NCBI GenBank assembly: GCA_031177355.1
Contig: JAPSGR010000006.1
Location: forward strand, 1 to 64,000
Direction: 5' to 3'
Length of the DNA: 64,000 bases
Source of the DNA: Candidatus Nitrosocosmicus sp.
GTDB taxonomy: Archaea > Thermoproteota > Nitrososphaeria > Nitrososphaerales > Nitrososphaeraceae
Shown here: piece by piece, positions 54,456 through 63,608 of the stretch
Layout of the letters: the number at the start of each line of letters is the position of its first letter
Position numbering within the stretch: position 1 is the stretch's first letter
Translations under genes and position numbers: made by a program
The notes under the pieces: generated by a model
What the model saw: the letters and a program-made list of their open reading frames with translations, nothing else
What the model was told of the DNA's origin: nothing
The model's database searches: none

Positions 54456-55751
54456 TTAACCTAGTGCTTTGACCAATTCCTCAAAGTCTTTGTCAACTTT
54501 GATTCTTGTGTTTGTATTTCGCGATAAATTTCTTAATGTGATCTCACCATCGTTTTCTATGTCTTCTTTTTTAAGGATAATGATATTTTTACTCCTTTTG
54601 TTTTCAGCTTCACTGATTTGTTTTGAAAATGATCTCTTTAGTAAGTCATATTCTATAGGTATATTTTTTCTTCTTAAGACTGATGCCAAATGCTCTGCAT
54701 ACCCAAATATTTCATAGGAGTTGTAAACTAAAAAATTAATACCTTCGTCCTCATCTATCATGTGCTCTCTTATCAAATTTTGGTGTTTCATAGCCATGAT
54801 GATACGTTCAACTCCTCCGGCCGCCCCTGTGGCACCCACATCTCTTCTTCCAAAAATTTCTGTGAGATTATTGTACCTTCCTCCACCAACTAGGGCGCCA
54901 ATATTGTTACTTGTATCAATAGCTTCAAAAACTATTCCGGAGTAATAGTCCAATCCTCTTACAATTCCAAGATTGATTCTTATGTTAATTATTCCTTTAT
55001 TATATAACGAATTAGTAATTCTTTCTATTTCATCCCATGATTGTAAGCCAAGAGGTCTTATGATCTTGTCAATTTGATCAAAAGAACCTATGTTGTCTGC
55101 AAATTCCATTATCTTTACCAAGATGTCATTACCAATCTTGTCTTCATACTCCTTCAAAACTTTTGTTTTTCCTTTCTTTGGTATCTTGTCTATCGCTCTA
55201 AAGATGTCAATAAGTCTATCATTATTTGTAACCTTGAGAATATTCTTTATATACTCTTCCATAAGGGATCTGCTGTTGATTTCTATCACAATATTTCTTA
55301 AACCTAATTTATTGAGGAAAACAGATGTGAATTCTATTATTTCAGCATCTGCTTCTGTGGAGGATGGTCCATATATTTCGATATCCCACTGGTGAAAAAA
55401 TCTGTACCTTCCTGCCTGTGGTTCATCGTATCTCCAAACGCCTCCAAACGAAGCTATTTTTGCAGGAATTTTTAAATCTCTTCTTGACACAAAATATCTG
55501 GTTAGACCAATTGTTATATCAAACCTTAGGGCAACTTCGCGGTTACCTTTATCTATAAAGTTATAAATTTCCTTAGTTATTGCGGGACCAGACTTGGACT
55601 CGAGTGTAGATAATAGTTCCAATGGAGAAGGTTCCATTATTATGAAATTAAAAATACTTGCAGATTCGATGAAAGTATTTCTTACTAAGTTAATATTTTT
55701 AAACTCCTCAGGCTCTAGGTCTCTCATACCTCTTGGCAATAAAAATCTCAT
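54456..55751 (-). CDS. hisS: Histidyl-tRNA synthetase
   Basis: 431 residues, class II synthetase. Motif 1 region near the N-terminus (LPRGMRDLEPEEFK), motif 2 as FGGVWRYDEPQAGRYRFFHQWDIEIYG, the histidine-specific RGLDYYSGIVFE, and motif 3 as GATGAAGGVERI, plus the C-terminal anticodon domain (NFLVYNSYEIFGYAEHLASVLRRKNIPIEYDLLKRS). The initial MRFLLPRGMRD is the usual archaeal start. ATG at 55751. Confidence 0.97.
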   Translation of the reverse strand: MRFLLPRGMRDLEPEEFKNINLVRNTFIESASIFNFIIMEPSPLELLSTLESKSGPAITKEIYNFIDKGNREVALRFDITIGLTRYFVSRRDLKIPAKIASFGGVWRYDEPQAGRYRFFHQWDIEIYGPSSTEADAEIIEFTSVFLNKLGLRNIVIEINSRSLMEEYIKNILKVTNNDRLIDIFRAIDKIPKKGKTKVLKEYEDKIGNDILVKIMEFADNIGSFDQIDKIIRPLGLQSWDEIERITNSLYNKGIINIRINLGIVRGLDYYSGIVFEAIDTSNNIGALVGGGRYNNLTEIFGRRDVGATGAAGGVERIIMAMKHQNLIREHMIDEDEGINFLVYNSYEIFGYAEHLASVLRRKNIPIEYDLLKRSFSKQISEAENKRSKNIIILKKEDIENDGEITLRNLSRNTNTRIKVDKDFEELVKALG

Positions 55752-55828
55752 TCTAGACTAGAATGCTATTGTTGTTTTAATTTAGATTTTCCGGTTCATT
55801 ATAATATATAACAGTAATATACTTATCC

Positions 55829-56272
55829 ATGTCTCATGGAAACGTTGAGTATCTAGACCACATGACAGATGCATACCTTCGCATACGTGGACGTAATCTG
55901 GAGGAGGTATTTGAGCATGCTGGAAGGGGATTAGTTGGTATTATGTATGATATTAAAGAAGTTAAAACTAATAAACAAGTCCTTATAACGGCTGAAGGAA
56001 TAGAATTAGAAAATCTTTTGTTTGATTGGCTTGACAAAATCATGTTAATAATGTTAATTGACAGGATAATTATGTCAGATTTCAAAGTTAAGATCATTCG
56101 TGATGACAAATCCGGACAGTATAAGATTCATGGTTACGGAGAAGGGGAGCAAATAAATCCGCAGAGACATGAACTAAAAGTAGAAATTAAAGGTATTACA
56201 TATCATGAAATGAAAATTCTTAAAAACGAAGAGAAAGATGAGATAATAGCTGAATATATTGTGGATTTATGA
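55829..56272 (+). CDS. Archease
   Basis: 147 residues: YLDHMTDAYLRIRGRNLEEVFEHAGRGLVGIMYD (D and H pattern of archease), then ELENLLFDWLDKIMLIM and a C-terminal half ending GITYHEMKI. Archease activates the tRNA ligase RtcB, needed to join the halves of intron-containing tRNAs, one of which is in this window (49249). RtcB itself is not encoded here; rtcA is at 3243. ATG at 55829. Confidence 0.93.
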   Translation: MSHGNVEYLDHMTDAYLRIRGRNLEEVFEHAGRGLVGIMYDIKEVKTNKQVLITAEGIELENLLFDWLDKIMLIMLIDRIIMSDFKVKIIRDDKSGQYKIHGYGEGEQINPQRHELKVEIKGITYHEMKILKNEEKDEIIAEYIVDL

Positions 56273-56429
56273 ATCGGACTAGTTTTTGTTAACAATGCTA
56301 TCATATTGATTTCAAATTTTGCAATCAACTTATTATAATCACCAGTGATTTTGTATTTTGAATTCCGGATGAAATCTAAATAGTGGTAAAGTCTTATATA
56401 TCAATTATAGATATAAATTATCCGTAAAA

Positions 56430-56783
56430 ATGACACGCGAATCAGGATCTACCACCCCTAGCACTATTATGGAATTGTCTGAAATTAATTTTGAATCATT
56501 TATTTCCGAAAACAAAATAGTCGTAGTTGATTTCTGGGCAACATGGTGCGGTCCTTGCCAATTTATGTTGCCGATATTTGACAAACTATCCAAAAAATAC
56601 TCAGATAAAGTTAGGTTTGGTAGGTTGAATGTAGATGATAATCAGTCTATTGCAATGAGATTGGAAGTATATGCTATTCCTACCTTTATAATATTTGTTA
56701 ATAGTAATGCGGTAGATAGAGCAGTTGGGGCTGTAGGTGAAAAGGGATTGGAAGCTCTTTTACAAAAAAACCAAGTGCAGTAG
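56430..56783 (+). CDS. trxA: Thioredoxin
   Basis: 117 residues: WATWCGPCQFMLPIF with C40 and C43, and AIPTFIIF (cis-proline) about 35 residues later. A standard thioredoxin with a 12-residue N-terminal extension. No signal peptide, so cytosolic. The partner reductase is not visible in this window. Confidence 0.95.
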   Translation: MTRESGSTTPSTIMELSEINFESFISENKIVVVDFWATWCGPCQFMLPIFDKLSKKYSDKVRFGRLNVDDNQSIAMRLEVYAIPTFIIFVNSNAVDRAVGAVGEKGLEALLQKNQVQ

Positions 56784-56983
56784 AACTGAACACACTTATA
56801 AGATATGTATTCATGAATTTGGCTGTAACGCTATGCTAATTTTAGTAGGTTATTGTGTGTTTGTATTTATACACTAGTATTAGATATTAATTATAAGTAG
56901 CATTTGAGTTGAAAACTCGTATTCAATTATTAGAAAGAATTTATTATTGAGTTATTTTAGTTATTTTAAGTGAGACAAAATAC

Positions 56984-58705
56984 TTGACGGAGACTCTTTC
57001 TTATGATATAATTATAGTAGGTTCCGGTTTGGCTGGACTCAGAGCTGCGATAACTGCAGCATCTAAATATAAAATGCTAAAGATTGCTGTCTTGTCAAAA
57101 GTACAGGTAATGCGTTCTCATTCTGTATCTGCTGAGGGTGGAACAGCTGCCGTACTTTATGATAATGAGGGAGATAATATCGAGTCTCATATATATGATA
57201 CCATAAAAGGGAGTGATTTTTTGGCGGATCAAGATGTAGCTGAAAGACTTGTTAATTGGATCCCTAGGGAGATTATTCAACTTGATAGATGGGGTATGCC
57301 TTGGTCTAGGCGTGAGAATGGGCGAATTGATCAGAGGAAATTTGGTGGATATTCTTTCCCTAGGGCTACCTATGCTCAAGATAAAGTTGGGTTTTATGAG
57401 ATGCAGACACTCTATGATACATGTCTTAAATTTGACAATATTTCTTTCTTCAATGAGTGGTTTTGTACTTCTATTCTCCATGATGGAAATGATTTTCAAG
57501 GATTTACTTGTATAGAAATGAAAAGTGGGAATTTTGTCAAGGTCATTGCTCCGGCAGGGATAATTTGTACTGGTGGTGCTGGCAGAATTTATAGCTTCTC
57601 TACCTATGCTTATTCCTCTACTCCCGATGGTCTGGATATGGCCTATAGAGCTGGAATGGCCTTAAAAGATATGGAATTTGTTCAATTCCATCCTACAGGA
57701 ATTTTGCCTTCTGGAATATTAATTACCGAAGGTGCTCGTGGAGAGGGTGGATATTTGATCAATTCTGAAGGTGAGCGATTTATGAAAAACTATGCTAGAG
57801 AAAAGTTGGAATTAGCACCAAGAGATGTTGTATCTCGCTCAATGATTACCGAAATCCAGGCCGGTAGAGGATTTAAACACATAACAGGAGTTGATTGTCT
57901 GAAATTGGATCTTACCCATCTGGGTGAAGAAAGAATCAAGGAAAAACTTGCTGGAATTAGAGAAATCGGAATTAAGTTTTCTGGAATCGATGTGATAAAC
58001 GAACCTATTGAAGTAAGGCCCGTATGTCATTATATGATGGGTGGAATTCACTCCAACTTGGATGGCGCGACCGAGTTTAATGGATTGTGGGTAGCAGGCG
58101 AGGCATCTTGCAACAGTACTCACGGAGCCAATAGACTAGGTGCGAATTCTACTTCTGAATGTCTTGTTTGGGGCGCTATAACCGGAGATTTGGCTGCTAA
58201 TTATGCGGTTAAAAAGAAGAATGTATCAAAACATATCGATGAGATGCAGTTTTTGCGAGAAGAAAAAAGGATCTATGATGGAATATTTCGAGGAAGTGGT
58301 GATGTTAATCCTTATGAAATAAGAAAGACTCTAACTGACACTATGGATGAAAAGGCATATGTTTATCGAAATGAAAGCGATTTGATAGATGGGTTAAAGA
58401 AAATTCGCAGTCTTAAATTATTATCATGGAAACATATTGACGATCAAGCAAAGGAATACAATACTAATTTTATTAATGTAATGGAGATAGATTCGATGTT
58501 GCGGGTAGCGGAAGTAGTTTTATTGGGTGCGATAAACAGACGCGAATCTAGGGGAGCCCATTCCAGAATTGATTATCCTAATCGTGATGATAATAACTTT
58601 TTAAAACATACTCTTGCATACTATAATAGTGGTGATAAGGAGCCGAGAATGGAGTGGCACCCTGTTATATTTACAAGATATGCTCCAGTGGAGAGGAAAT
58701 ACTAA
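56984..58705 (+). CDS. sdhA: Succinate dehydrogenase flavoprotein subunit
   Basis: 573 residues. Dinucleotide-binding start DIIIVGSGLAGLRAAI, covalent-FAD histidine in MRSHSVSAEGGTAAV (about 46), active-site FHPTGI and HGANRLGANS, and the usual CPVCHYMMGGI-like region as RPVCHYMMGGI. It oxidises succinate to fumarate in the TCA cycle. The start is a TTG at 56984 (no ATG or GTG fits better). It is the first of four subunit genes; the sdhC start overlaps its stop by one base. Confidence 0.95.
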   Translation: MTETLSYDIIIVGSGLAGLRAAITAASKYKMLKIAVLSKVQVMRSHSVSAEGGTAAVLYDNEGDNIESHIYDTIKGSDFLADQDVAERLVNWIPREIIQLDRWGMPWSRRENGRIDQRKFGGYSFPRATYAQDKVGFYEMQTLYDTCLKFDNISFFNEWFCTSILHDGNDFQGFTCIEMKSGNFVKVIAPAGIICTGGAGRIYSFSTYAYSSTPDGLDMAYRAGMALKDMEFVQFHPTGILPSGILITEGARGEGGYLINSEGERFMKNYAREKLELAPRDVVSRSMITEIQAGRGFKHITGVDCLKLDLTHLGEERIKEKLAGIREIGIKFSGIDVINEPIEVRPVCHYMMGGIHSNLDGATEFNGLWVAGEASCNSTHGANRLGANSTSECLVWGAITGDLAANYAVKKKNVSKHIDEMQFLREEKRIYDGIFRGSGDVNPYEIRKTLTDTMDEKAYVYRNESDLIDGLKKIRSLKLLSWKHIDDQAKEYNTNFINVMEIDSMLRVAEVVLLGAINRRESRGAHSRIDYPNRDDNNFLKHTLAYYNSGDKEPRMEWHPVIFTRYAPVERKY

Positions 58706-59196
58706 TGGATCTAAAGTCTGGCGACAATGATAATTCTGAGATTAATCCTAGTGGTAAAGTCAGGATAGATGACGGGCGTGAAGGCCTAAAGGGATGGCTT
58801 AATCCTACCCGATATGGTTGGGAGCGAGTATCCTACTGGTTACAGCGTTTGACTGGAGTTGGCTTGTTGATATATTTTATAGGACATGTATATGAAACCA
58901 GTTCTCTAGTCAATGGAATAGATGCTTGGAATAGCATGTTGGAATTAACTCAAACGACTGGAGGACATATTTTTCTAATGCTTGTTATTGGAGCAAGTAC
59001 TTTTCATACGGTTAATGGTATAAGACTCATTTTTACAGAGTCTGGAATAGGACTAGGTAAACCGGGGCGCCCAGATTACCCTTATGATGCTACTTCTCTT
59101 AATTATAAGCAAAAGTCTGGAATCTGGGTTGCCATAATATTAGCAATAATTGCCATGCTGTACGGTGGAATGGTTATGTTTGGAGATGCAAGCTAA
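58705..59196 (+). CDS. sdhC: Succinate dehydrogenase membrane subunit C
   Basis: The frame is open from 58654, but ATG 58705 overlaps the sdhA stop by one base (TAATG) and follows a GGAGAGG-like ribosome-binding site, so it is preferred (163 residues). The soluble N-terminus (40 residues) leads to RYGWERVSYWLQRLTGVGLLIYFIGHVYE, typical of the first SdhC helix with a heme or quinone histidine, then GGHIFLMLVIGASTFHTVNGIR and a last helix. Three membrane helices in all. Confidence 0.9.
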   Translation: MDLKSGDNDNSEINPSGKVRIDDGREGLKGWLNPTRYGWERVSYWLQRLTGVGLLIYFIGHVYETSSLVNGIDAWNSMLELTQTTGGHIFLMLVIGASTFHTVNGIRLIFTESGIGLGKPGRPDYPYDATSLNYKQKSGIWVAIILAIIAMLYGGMVMFGDAS

Positions 59197-59257
59197 AAAA
59201 TGTTGGTGTACGGTAAAGGTATGACAATCAGGTATTCTTGGGAGTATACTATTTAAA

Positions 59258-59611
59258 ATGCCATTGTTAACACTACGGGAGAGTCAAATAATGAAGATCC
59301 ATTATTTGACTGGGATAGGCGCCCTATTCTTTGTAGCTATTCACATACTATTTAGACTTATTATGCCATTTGGACAGAGTTTAGAATATGAAAATGTGGT
59401 AGCCAATTATAACAACGTATATTATGTTATATTATTAGAATTGATGTTGATTTTTATTTCAATTCATGGATTTAACGGCTTACGTGTTATATTGTTAGAG
59501 CTTAAACAGACCCCTTGGTGGGAATCCATAATAACTATATTGGTGTTGGCTGCAATGATTGGTGTCATAGCCTATGGTACAAGAACCATTATCATTGGAA
59601 GCGGTTTGTAA
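59258..59611 (+). CDS. sdhD: Succinate dehydrogenase membrane subunit D
   Basis: 117 residues and three membrane segments: MKIHYLTGIGALFFVAIHILFRLIMPF, YYVILLELMLIFISIHGFNGLRVIL and ITILVLAAMIGVIAYGTRTIII. Histidines in the first two helices (HY..., AIH, SIHG) are likely heme ligands. It stands between sdhC and sdhB, 61 bases after the former. Function is inferred from the position and pattern; the sequence itself is weakly conserved. Confidence 0.85.
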   Translation: MPLLTLRESQIMKIHYLTGIGALFFVAIHILFRLIMPFGQSLEYENVVANYNNVYYVILLELMLIFISIHGFNGLRVILLELKQTPWWESIITILVLAAMIGVIAYGTRTIIIGSGL

Positions 59612-59700
59612 AATGGATAAGGTGTCCTATAAGCAAAACTTGATCAACAAATCTATCCAAATAAAGATTGAAGGTAATATTAAAGAAATATGTGAGTAAA

Positions 59701-60477
59701 ATGAGTGAAGAAACGAGCAGAATAAAATTAAGAGTATTTAGAACAAATTACAACAAATCCGATTCTCCATATTTTGATGAATTTGATGTCTCTGTTAAAA
59801 GATGGACTACCGTTTTGGATGCATTGTTGGATGCAAAATGCTATTCTGACAGTAGTTTAGGAATACGTTATTCCTGCAGAATGGCTTCTTGTGGTTCATG
59901 TGGAATGAAAATAAACGGTAAACCTCGACTAGCATGTTATACTAAGATATCAGAACTAAACGATCAAACGATAGTTTGCGAGCCTCTGCCTAATTTCCCA
60001 CGTATAAGGGATTTGGTAACTGATTTTACACAATTCTTTGCTCATCATAAAAAAATTGAACCATATATCCAAAATAAGGATGTGTCCACAGAGGTCACAG
60101 AAAAAGACGAATTGACCGAATATAAACAAACCCCTGAAGAAGTAGATAATTATTTGCAATTCTCTTATTGCATTAAATGCGGCTTATGCTATTCGGCTTG
60201 CCCTACAGTGGCAACTGACTCAAAATTTCCTGGACCTCAAGCATTGTCTCAGGCTTATAGATACTTGGCCGATAATAGAGATGATGGCGGATCAACGCGA
60301 TTCAAGATAATTGATGAGCGACATGGAATTTGGAGATGTCATTTTGCAGGATCTTGTAGCAACGTATGTCCGAAAGGGGTTGATCCTGCATTAGGAATCC
60401 AGCTTCTAAAAGGACATTTAATGGGAGTTTCAAAACACGATAAAAAAGTTGCTTCTATGCGTACAAAGGATGAATAA
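59701..60477 (+). CDS. sdhB: Succinate dehydrogenase iron-sulfur subunit
   Basis: ATG 59701 gives 258 residues (the frame is open from 59668, 11 more). The [2Fe-2S] domain has CRMASCGSCGMKINGKPRLAC; the C-terminal ferredoxin part has CIKCGLCYSACP and CHFAGSCSNVCPKGVDP for the [4Fe-4S] and [3Fe-4S] clusters. It joins SdhA to the membrane subunits. The order is sdhA-sdhC-sdhD-sdhB, last gene of the operon. Confidence 0.95.
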   Translation: MSEETSRIKLRVFRTNYNKSDSPYFDEFDVSVKRWTTVLDALLDAKCYSDSSLGIRYSCRMASCGSCGMKINGKPRLACYTKISELNDQTIVCEPLPNFPRIRDLVTDFTQFFAHHKKIEPYIQNKDVSTEVTEKDELTEYKQTPEEVDNYLQFSYCIKCGLCYSACPTVATDSKFPGPQALSQAYRYLADNRDDGGSTRFKIIDERHGIWRCHFAGSCSNVCPKGVDPALGIQLLKGHLMGVSKHDKKVASMRTKDE

Positions 60478-60528
60478 TAATAACTGAACGCGCATTCACT
60501 ATATTGTTAGAAACTTACCTTTTCTATT

Positions 60529-60867
60529 TTATTTGTTATTGTCTTCTTTATTTTCTGTAGGTCTTTTACTTTCATTAACCTGTTTATTTATTGCCTCTGC
60601 CATGAAATGATTGCTTACGTTTACTTTTACATCTTTAATACCTTCAACTTTGAAAATATTGTCTCTCACATCTTGTGCTATCTTAAATCCAAATACTGCT
60701 GGACAAAATGGACTAGTAAGATGTAAATCAATGTTAACTTTCCCCTTGTCTATATCTACCTTATCTATTAATTCTAGTTCCATTATGGATACTCCTATTT
60801 CTGGATCAACTATTTTTGTAAGTTCATCGAATATTTGTCGCCTAGTTAATTGCAAATCTTGAGACAT
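60529..60867 (-). CDS. MIP18/DUF59-family iron-sulfur assembly protein
   Basis: 112 residues: QIFDELTKIVDPEIGVSIMELELIDKVDI and LHLTSPFCPAVFGFKIAQDV. The D-P-E-(I/L)-G motif and the cysteine in SPFCP are typical of SufT/PaaD/MIP18-like proteins that help insert Fe-S clusters. The charged tail ends in ENKEDNNK. Convergent with the succinate dehydrogenase genes, whose products carry Fe-S clusters; a link is possible. Confidence 0.88.
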   Translation of the reverse strand: MSQDLQLTRRQIFDELTKIVDPEIGVSIMELELIDKVDIDKGKVNIDLHLTSPFCPAVFGFKIAQDVRDNIFKVEGIKDVKVNVSNHFMAEAINKQVNESKRPTENKEDNNK

Positions 60868-60970
60868 GTATATAATATAGCAGGCTTTCCTATTTATTAA
60901 TTATTTAATAGACCTAGTTCAGCGTTAATAATTTATTATATTAAAATAACAGCACAAGTAAAATTTTTAG

Positions 60971-62473
60971 ATGTATAGATCTCGGCCCAGCGGAAATTTG
61001 GATAATAGAGCTTTATCCTTTTTATCGTCTATTACTGAAGATGCTGACTTGTTTTATTATGACCTTTTGGGAAGTCAAGCTCATGTACTAATGCTATATG
61101 AATCCGATATATTGTCTAAAAAAGATACAATAGAAATTCTTAAAGGAATTGATCAGTTATTGAATCATTCTGATACTTTAAAAGAGTATGCGGACCCCGC
61201 CTCTGAGGATATCCATGAAATGAACGAATCTGCTATAATTAAGATAACAGGGATTAATGTCGGAGGCAAGATGCATACTGCAAGGTCCCGAAATGATCAA
61301 GTTGTGTTAGATATTAGGATGAAACTTCGTGATGAATTAAATAGAATATCTTCACAATTACTAAACCTAATAAAATCTCTTTTAGTGAGGGCAAGAAAGA
61401 ATACTGATACAATTATGCCAATGTACACTCATTTACAACAAGCTCAGTTGGGGGTGTTATCTCATTATTTCCTATCGTATTGTTTTTCACTAACAAGAAA
61501 CTTTGAAAGATTTTCTGAATTATATAGACGAACTAATATTTCACCACTGGGTGCCTGCGCGATAGGTGGTAGCAGTATGCCGATAGACCGTGAAAAAGTG
61601 GCATCATTACTAGGGTTTTCAGATATTGTTTACAATAGTGTTGACGCAACAACCTCACGTGATATCATGATCGAATTTTCTTCTATTTCTCTTATTACAA
61701 TACTCGATCTTTGTAGGATATCTGAAGATTTTATCATTTGGTCTACATCAGAATTTGGATTTATCAGTCTAGATGATCGATTTAGTTCTTCCTCCTCTGC
61801 AATGCCGCAAAAAAAGAATCCTGATCCTCTAGAATTAATCCGAGGAAAAACTGCCGTGATTGAGGGTAATCTGGTTGCAGCATCTTCAATAATGAAAGGC
61901 CTCACATCAGGCTATAGCCGAGATTTACAAGAGATAAAGCCTCTGTTATGGAAGACTTCGACAACACTAGAAGGTTCTATTGAAATAATGGATAGTATCG
62001 TGTCTACAATATCTATAGACCAAAATAATATGTATAGTGCTTCTGCTACTAGTTATGCTATATCTCTTGATATAGCTGAACAATTAATTAAAGATGGAAA
62101 TATTTCTTTTAGACTATCTCATAAAGTAATGGGTGCCATTGTAGATTATGCTTCAAGAAATGGAAATATTTCTTTAAGTTCACTGACAATACCTGACATT
62201 ACTGTTGCTCTAAAAAAAATTAACTTTACACATCCGATCCTTACGGTAGAGAAGATTTTGAGTATAATTAAGCTAATTACTCCCGAAAATTCAATAAAAT
62301 TTCGCAAAACAAAAGGTTCACCAAATAAAGATGAACAAATAGCAATGATTGATTATATAGATAAAATGATTAATGACTATGAAAAGGATCTTGAACTTCG
62401 TTTAAATAAATTGTATTTAGCAAGAGATCATTTGGATAAAAAAATTAAACAACTGATCTATAAACCTTCATAA
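60971..62473 (+). CDS. argH: Argininosuccinate lyase
   Basis: 500 residues of the fumarase/aspartase superfamily. It makes arginine and fumarate. KMHTARSRNDQVVLDIRMKLRDEL, PMYTHLQQAQLGVLSHYFL (catalytic histidine region), and the signature SSSSAMPQKKNPDPLELIRGK. Somewhat longer than usual (about 460), with the extra residues at the C-terminus. ATG at 60971; alba follows 75 bases later. Confidence 0.95.
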   Translation: MYRSRPSGNLDNRALSFLSSITEDADLFYYDLLGSQAHVLMLYESDILSKKDTIEILKGIDQLLNHSDTLKEYADPASEDIHEMNESAIIKITGINVGGKMHTARSRNDQVVLDIRMKLRDELNRISSQLLNLIKSLLVRARKNTDTIMPMYTHLQQAQLGVLSHYFLSYCFSLTRNFERFSELYRRTNISPLGACAIGGSSMPIDREKVASLLGFSDIVYNSVDATTSRDIMIEFSSISLITILDLCRISEDFIIWSTSEFGFISLDDRFSSSSSAMPQKKNPDPLELIRGKTAVIEGNLVAASSIMKGLTSGYSRDLQEIKPLLWKTSTTLEGSIEIMDSIVSTISIDQNNMYSASATSYAISLDIAEQLIKDGNISFRLSHKVMGAIVDYASRNGNISLSSLTIPDITVALKKINFTHPILTVEKILSIIKLITPENSIKFRKTKGSPNKDEQIAMIDYIDKMINDYEKDLELRLNKLYLARDHLDKKIKQLIYKPS

Positions 62474-62547
62474 CACTTAATAAGAGATTCTATGATAATT
62501 AGAAAAAAATCTTAGATTTAAATTATCCCATGAGATTACTTTTATTG

Positions 62548-62871
62548 ATGTCAGAAGTACAATCACAACCCGACCAACAAAATAAAGAAAATACGCCCAC
62601 AAGAGATGCAATTTATATTGGAAAAAAACCATTGATGGCATACGTAACTTCAACACTTATTCAGCTTGCAAATCAACCTTCTGTAACCATTAAAGCACGT
62701 GGTTTAAGCATTGGCAGAGCTGTAGATGTATCTCAAATAATTCTAAAGCGGATGGAGAATGCTGGTTATGCTGTTGGGGATATTAGAATTGGATCTGAAA
62801 CAGTTCAAGCAGAAGATGGTAGAACAAGAAATGTTTCAACGATAGAAATTGAGATAAAAAGAAATTCTTAA
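62548..62871 (+). CDS. alba: Alba DNA/RNA-binding chromatin protein
   Basis: 107 residues. The frame also starts at ATG 62530, but that gives an odd hydrophobic extension; ATG 62548 (MSEVQ) is preferred because a TATA-like stretch ATTTAAATTA (62515-62524) is about 28 bases upstream, fitting a leaderless transcript. IYIGKKPLMAYVTSTLIQL, then VTIKARGLSIGRAVDVSQIILKRM and GSETVQAEDGRTRNVSTIEIEI are the Alba pattern, including the lysine that is acetylated in Sulfolobus (GKKP). Confidence 0.94.
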   Translation: MSEVQSQPDQQNKENTPTRDAIYIGKKPLMAYVTSTLIQLANQPSVTIKARGLSIGRAVDVSQIILKRMENAGYAVGDIRIGSETVQAEDGRTRNVSTIEIEIKRNS

Positions 62872-62903
62872 ATATCTTTGTAATAATTTTTGTCCCTTGT
62901 GCT

Positions 62904-63557
62904 ATGGAAAAAAAAGTTGCTGCAATATTTTTAGCACATATTAATCCATTAACAATATCGCATGAGGCAATAATTCAAAAACTTTTGAAAGATTACAGTG
63001 TTCATATATTTCCGGTCAGGTTTCTAAAAGACAATCTCGAAGTTAATACTCGAAGTTTTCCTTTTTCCTATGAAATACGAAAACAAATGATCCTAGAATC
63101 CTTTGACTTTAACGAGAATATCCATGTCCATGGAGACTATGCATTTCATTCTCCATACATTCAATATTTTCCTCCATTTGTTTCACCTGCTTTTAAAAGA
63201 TTAAAAAACAAAATAATGATTAACATACATGAAAATTCCTTTATCACTTATACTGGAGACAGAGCTGAGAGAGTTTTGTTATCTATGTTTGGTTTTAACC
63301 CTATCAAAGCCAATAGACAGATTATTTCCTCTACAAATGTAAAAAATTTACTATATGATTCTGTTATACGTCAAAAAAATAACTTGTCAGGAAATATCGA
63401 GCCCAATCAAGATGGTATGAAATGGAATGATTTTGTATCTCCTAAAGTAGTGGAGGTAATAAAAAAAAATTGGGAAACCATAAGAACTTTTTCGATCTCA
63501 AAGGATGAAACCGTCCGCGTTATGGGAATGAAGTTTCCAAAGAATGGATTCATATGA
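62904..63557 (+). CDS. Nucleotidyltransferase-like protein (NadM-related fold)
   Basis: 217 residues. The start AAIFLAHINPLTISHEAII has a HxxPxxxxH-like form of the cytidylyltransferase motif, and the C-terminal IISSTNVKNLLYD matches the (I)SSTxVR motif of NMN adenylyltransferases, where arginine is a lysine. The 60-100 segment is not typical (YFPPFVSPAFKRLKNKI). It is a divergent member and the substrate is unknown. It begins 32 bases after the alba stop. The intact NadM is at 4357. Confidence 0.65.
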   Translation: MEKKVAAIFLAHINPLTISHEAIIQKLLKDYSVHIFPVRFLKDNLEVNTRSFPFSYEIRKQMILESFDFNENIHVHGDYAFHSPYIQYFPPFVSPAFKRLKNKIMINIHENSFITYTGDRAERVLLSMFGFNPIKANRQIISSTNVKNLLYDSVIRQKNNLSGNIEPNQDGMKWNDFVSPKVVEVIKKNWETIRTFSISKDETVRVMGMKFPKNGFI

Positions 63558-63608
63558 GCCGTCCTTCACAAATTAACACTTTTATAGAAGTAAAAAACTT
63601 GCAAAACT

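Noticed and set aside
54469..55558. Several plus-strand frames of 60-100 codons across hisS
   Set aside because: Antisense to a complete histidyl-tRNA synthetase; composition is that of a shadow frame.
58654..58704. Upstream extension of sdhC into sdhA
   Set aside because: ATG 58705 has a ribosome-binding site and overlaps the sdhA stop by one base, the usual coupling.
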